From NCBI GenBank assembly GCA_015499985.1, contig JAAAUF010000185.1, positions 42,654-52,869 on the forward strand: a stretch of DNA of 10,216 nt, given 5' to 3'. The notes below the pieces were generated by a model, which saw only the letters and a list, made by a program, of their open reading frames with translations, did not search any database and was not told the DNA's origin. Numbering within the stretch: position 1 is the first letter of the stretch; each line of letters starts with the position of its first letter. The DNA is from Haplosporangium gracile. Lineage: Eukaryota; Mortierellomycota; Mortierellomycetes; Mortierellales; Mortierellaceae. This document shows, piece after piece, positions 9,020 to 10,216 of the stretch. Made by a program: the position numbers and the translations under genes.

Positions 9020-9593
9020 TAGTATTATTTTTTTTTTCTCTTGAAATTTCTTCACTTTTTTATTATTTTCATTTCTATTCTGTGGGGTAAAGGTTTCAAG
9101 ATCCCGAGAAATCCATTGAAAAAGAGAAAAAAAAAAAAAAAAAAAGTCGGTACGCTCGTTTTCGGCTTGAAAACAAACGGATGCAAAGAATGACTAAAAA
9201 TACACTGTGCGAAACAAGAAAAGGATGGAAAATGCGAAGTGGGCGTGTGTGCATGAGGGTAAAGAAGAGGTTTGTCGACAGTGTGCATCATTAGAAGAAA
9301 TAAAAAGAGAGGAAAAAAAAAAACAAGAACTACAAGGAGGTCTTCAGCACAAGAGCGAGAAAAATTGAGAGAAAATACAAAAGAAAGAAAGCAGTTGAAA
9401 AGTCCAGACAGAAAAGAAAAAAGAAAGTTGGCGCCAATTCGAATCCAAGTGGAGTTGGGGGACGAGGTCCAATTCCAAATGATAAGCTGGATGTTTGGTC
9501 AATTGGTCCATATGGGTGCTCGAAAAAGTCGCCTGCCTTCCTTCATCCATCCACACTTAGAATTCATTCATTCTTGATAAACAGCTTGCAAAC
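9020..9593. other. Convergent intergenic spacer, no gene seen
   Basis: The spacer lies between the + strand GT10 relic and the - strand SNU13 gene, so it should hold both 3' ends. It contains a T run (9028-9037), a 19-base A run (9127-9145) and purine-rich sequence through about 9440 on the + strand. Open frames here are Lys/Arg-rich or Phe-rich products of this composition and show no family resemblance. No tRNA or other RNA gene was recognised. Confidence 0.6.
9127..9145. repeat. Poly(A) homopolymer run
   Basis: Nineteen consecutive A residues in the convergent spacer. There is no adjacent retroelement coding sequence or target-site duplication that I can see, so it is not evidence of a retrotransposed copy. 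Confidence 0.9.
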
Positions 9594-10148
9594 TTAGATC
9601 AAGAGCTTCTCGATCTGGAGCTTAATAGCCAAAATCTGCGCCTTGAGGTCGGAACCCTCGTTAGAGGTGACAGAGGCAGCAATGACGGGGCGGGAGACAC
9701 CGCAGGCACGGCCGAGGGCGGTCTTGGAGGGAACAAAGACATAGGGCACGTTCTTGTCCTCGCAGAGGAGAGGGAGGTGGAGCAAGATCTCAATGGGCTC
9801 GGTGTCGGCGGTCATGACGATGAACTCGGCAATACCGCGGTTGAGGGTCTTGGTGGCCTCATTGGCACCCTTCTTGAGCTGCTTGTAGTGGGAGGCCTGC
9901 TGGACAAGATCCATGATCGAGTTGGTGAGAGCGGCATCGGCAAGGGGCCAGGCTTTAGGGTTAATTTCGGCCTATCGTGAGGTATGGTAAGAGAAAGGAA
10001 GTTTTGTTAGCTTACTGTTGAGTTTTTTTTTTCATAAAACAGTTGTATTGAGCGTGATGACAGTTGTTGTTGTGTTGTTGCGTTGTTGTTCTTGCGGTCA
10101 CCAGGAGGAAGATTCGTGTGTTGTGATCGAATTCTTTGTCCTTACCAT
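9594..10148 (-). CDS. SNU13: SNU13 / 15.5K / NHP2L1, L7Ae-family kink-turn RNA-binding protein, 126 aa, 2 coding exons
   Basis: Core protein of the U4/U6.U5 tri-snRNP and of box C/D snoRNPs; it binds kink-turns in U4 snRNA and C/D snoRNAs and nucleates Prp31 or Nop56/58 assembly in the nucleus and nucleolus. Coding exons on the minus strand are 10148-10146 (ATG alone) and 9971-9594. The intron, 10145-9972 (174 nt), has donor GTAAGGA, branch-like GCTAAC at 10011-10006 and acceptor GATAG. The spliced product is [19 protein letters not shown] and onward, 126 residues, matching yeast (126) and human (128) lengths and the conserved NPKAxPLADA start. The L7Ae domain spans about 20-118. It has the RNA-binding signature [14 protein letters not shown] (34-47), [13 protein letters not shown] and [14 protein letters not shown]. 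It ends IEKLLI then TAA. An unspliced reading starts only at internal Met21 and would lose the conserved N terminus, so the ATG-exon model is preferred. Confidence 0.96.
9972..10145 (-). other. SNU13 intron 1, directly after the start codon
   Basis: 174-nt GT-AG intron in phase 0 between codons 1 and 2. It contains a branch-like GCTAAC 35-40 nt before the acceptor and a CAA/ACA-rich middle (TTG-rich on the + strand, 10063-10090). snoRNP protein genes sometimes host snoRNAs in introns, but no paired C and D boxes were found on the sense strand. Confidence 0.88.
10063..10090. repeat. Imperfect TTG (CAA on the minus strand) triplet repeat inside the SNU13 intron
   Basis: GTT/TTG units recur with interruptions over about 28 bases. 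The repeat is intronic, so length change would not alter the protein. Confidence 0.75.
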
Positions 10149-10216
10149 TGTAGTGTATGTGCGATGTGTGATGGGGGGAAGAGAAAGAGAGGTAAAGGAG
10201 AATCAAATGCAATCCG
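10149..10216 (-). promoter_or_regulatory. 5' leader and partial promoter of SNU13
   Basis: Read on the minus strand, this is a pyrimidine-rich leader (T/C runs around 10170-10205) followed by ACA-rich sequence just before the ATG at 10148. It is the same style of leader as for the TBC and LRR genes. The window ends before the promoter is complete. Confidence 0.5.

Noticed and set aside
9020..9593. Retroelement tail suggested by the A-run and purine-rich DNA
   Set aside because: No reverse transcriptase, LTR or target-site duplication is visible. Simple composition and 3' UTR sequence explain it.
9972..10145. Box C/D snoRNA in the SNU13 intron
   Set aside because: A GTGATGA box-C-like string occurs at about 10054-10060, but on the + strand, antisense to the gene, and no CTGA box D with terminal stem follows.
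1..10216. Defence, toxin, CRISPR or biosynthetic gene cluster
   Set aside because: All four loci fit ordinary eukaryotic housekeeping or glycosylation families, with no repeats-plus-spacers array and no co-functional grouping.

Overview
This window is nuclear DNA from a eukaryote, almost certainly a fungus. The signs are many short spliceosomal introns (91 to 194 nt) with GTAAG/GTATG-type donors, CTAAC-type branch sites, short intergenic gaps and long CT-rich leaders. The gene content (fungal-type TBC RabGAP, family GT10 fucosyltransferase-like sequence, SNU13) and intron density suggest an early-diverging fungus, perhaps Mortierellaceae; that placement is inference. No bacterial, viral, transposon, CRISPR or rRNA/tRNA signal was seen.

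Layout: (1) 1-449, a pyrimidine-rich promoter/leader starting in a (CT)n microsatellite. (2) 450-3768 (+), an 11-exon gene for a 694-residue TBC-domain Rab GTPase-activating protein; the spliced model stays open across all ten introns and keeps both catalytic fingers. (3) 3769-4240, AT-rich 3' end followed by a CT-rich leader. (4) 4241-6445 (+), a single-exon gene for a 734-residue leucine-rich-repeat protein with a lysine-rich, probably nuclear N terminus and a possible degenerate F-box/BC-box-like segment. (5) about 6483-9019 (+), a GT10 (alpha-1,3-fucosyltransferase-like) sequence broken into pieces in different frames and with altered residues in the GDP-fucose-binding motif: most likely a pseudogene. 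(6) 9020-9593, AT/A-rich spacer between convergent genes. (7) 9594-10148 (-), complete SNU13 (15.5K/NHP2L1), in which the first coding exon is just the ATG.

The four loci have unrelated roles (membrane traffic, LRR scaffold or ubiquitin-ligase receptor, glycosylation, spliceosome/snoRNP) and do not form a pathway or cluster. The most notable item is the fucosyltransferase relic between intact genes: zero frame breaks in about 4.7 kb of neighbouring coding sequence against at least three, and up to five, in about 2 kb here, together with substitutions at donor-binding positions. I found no convincing new biological system.
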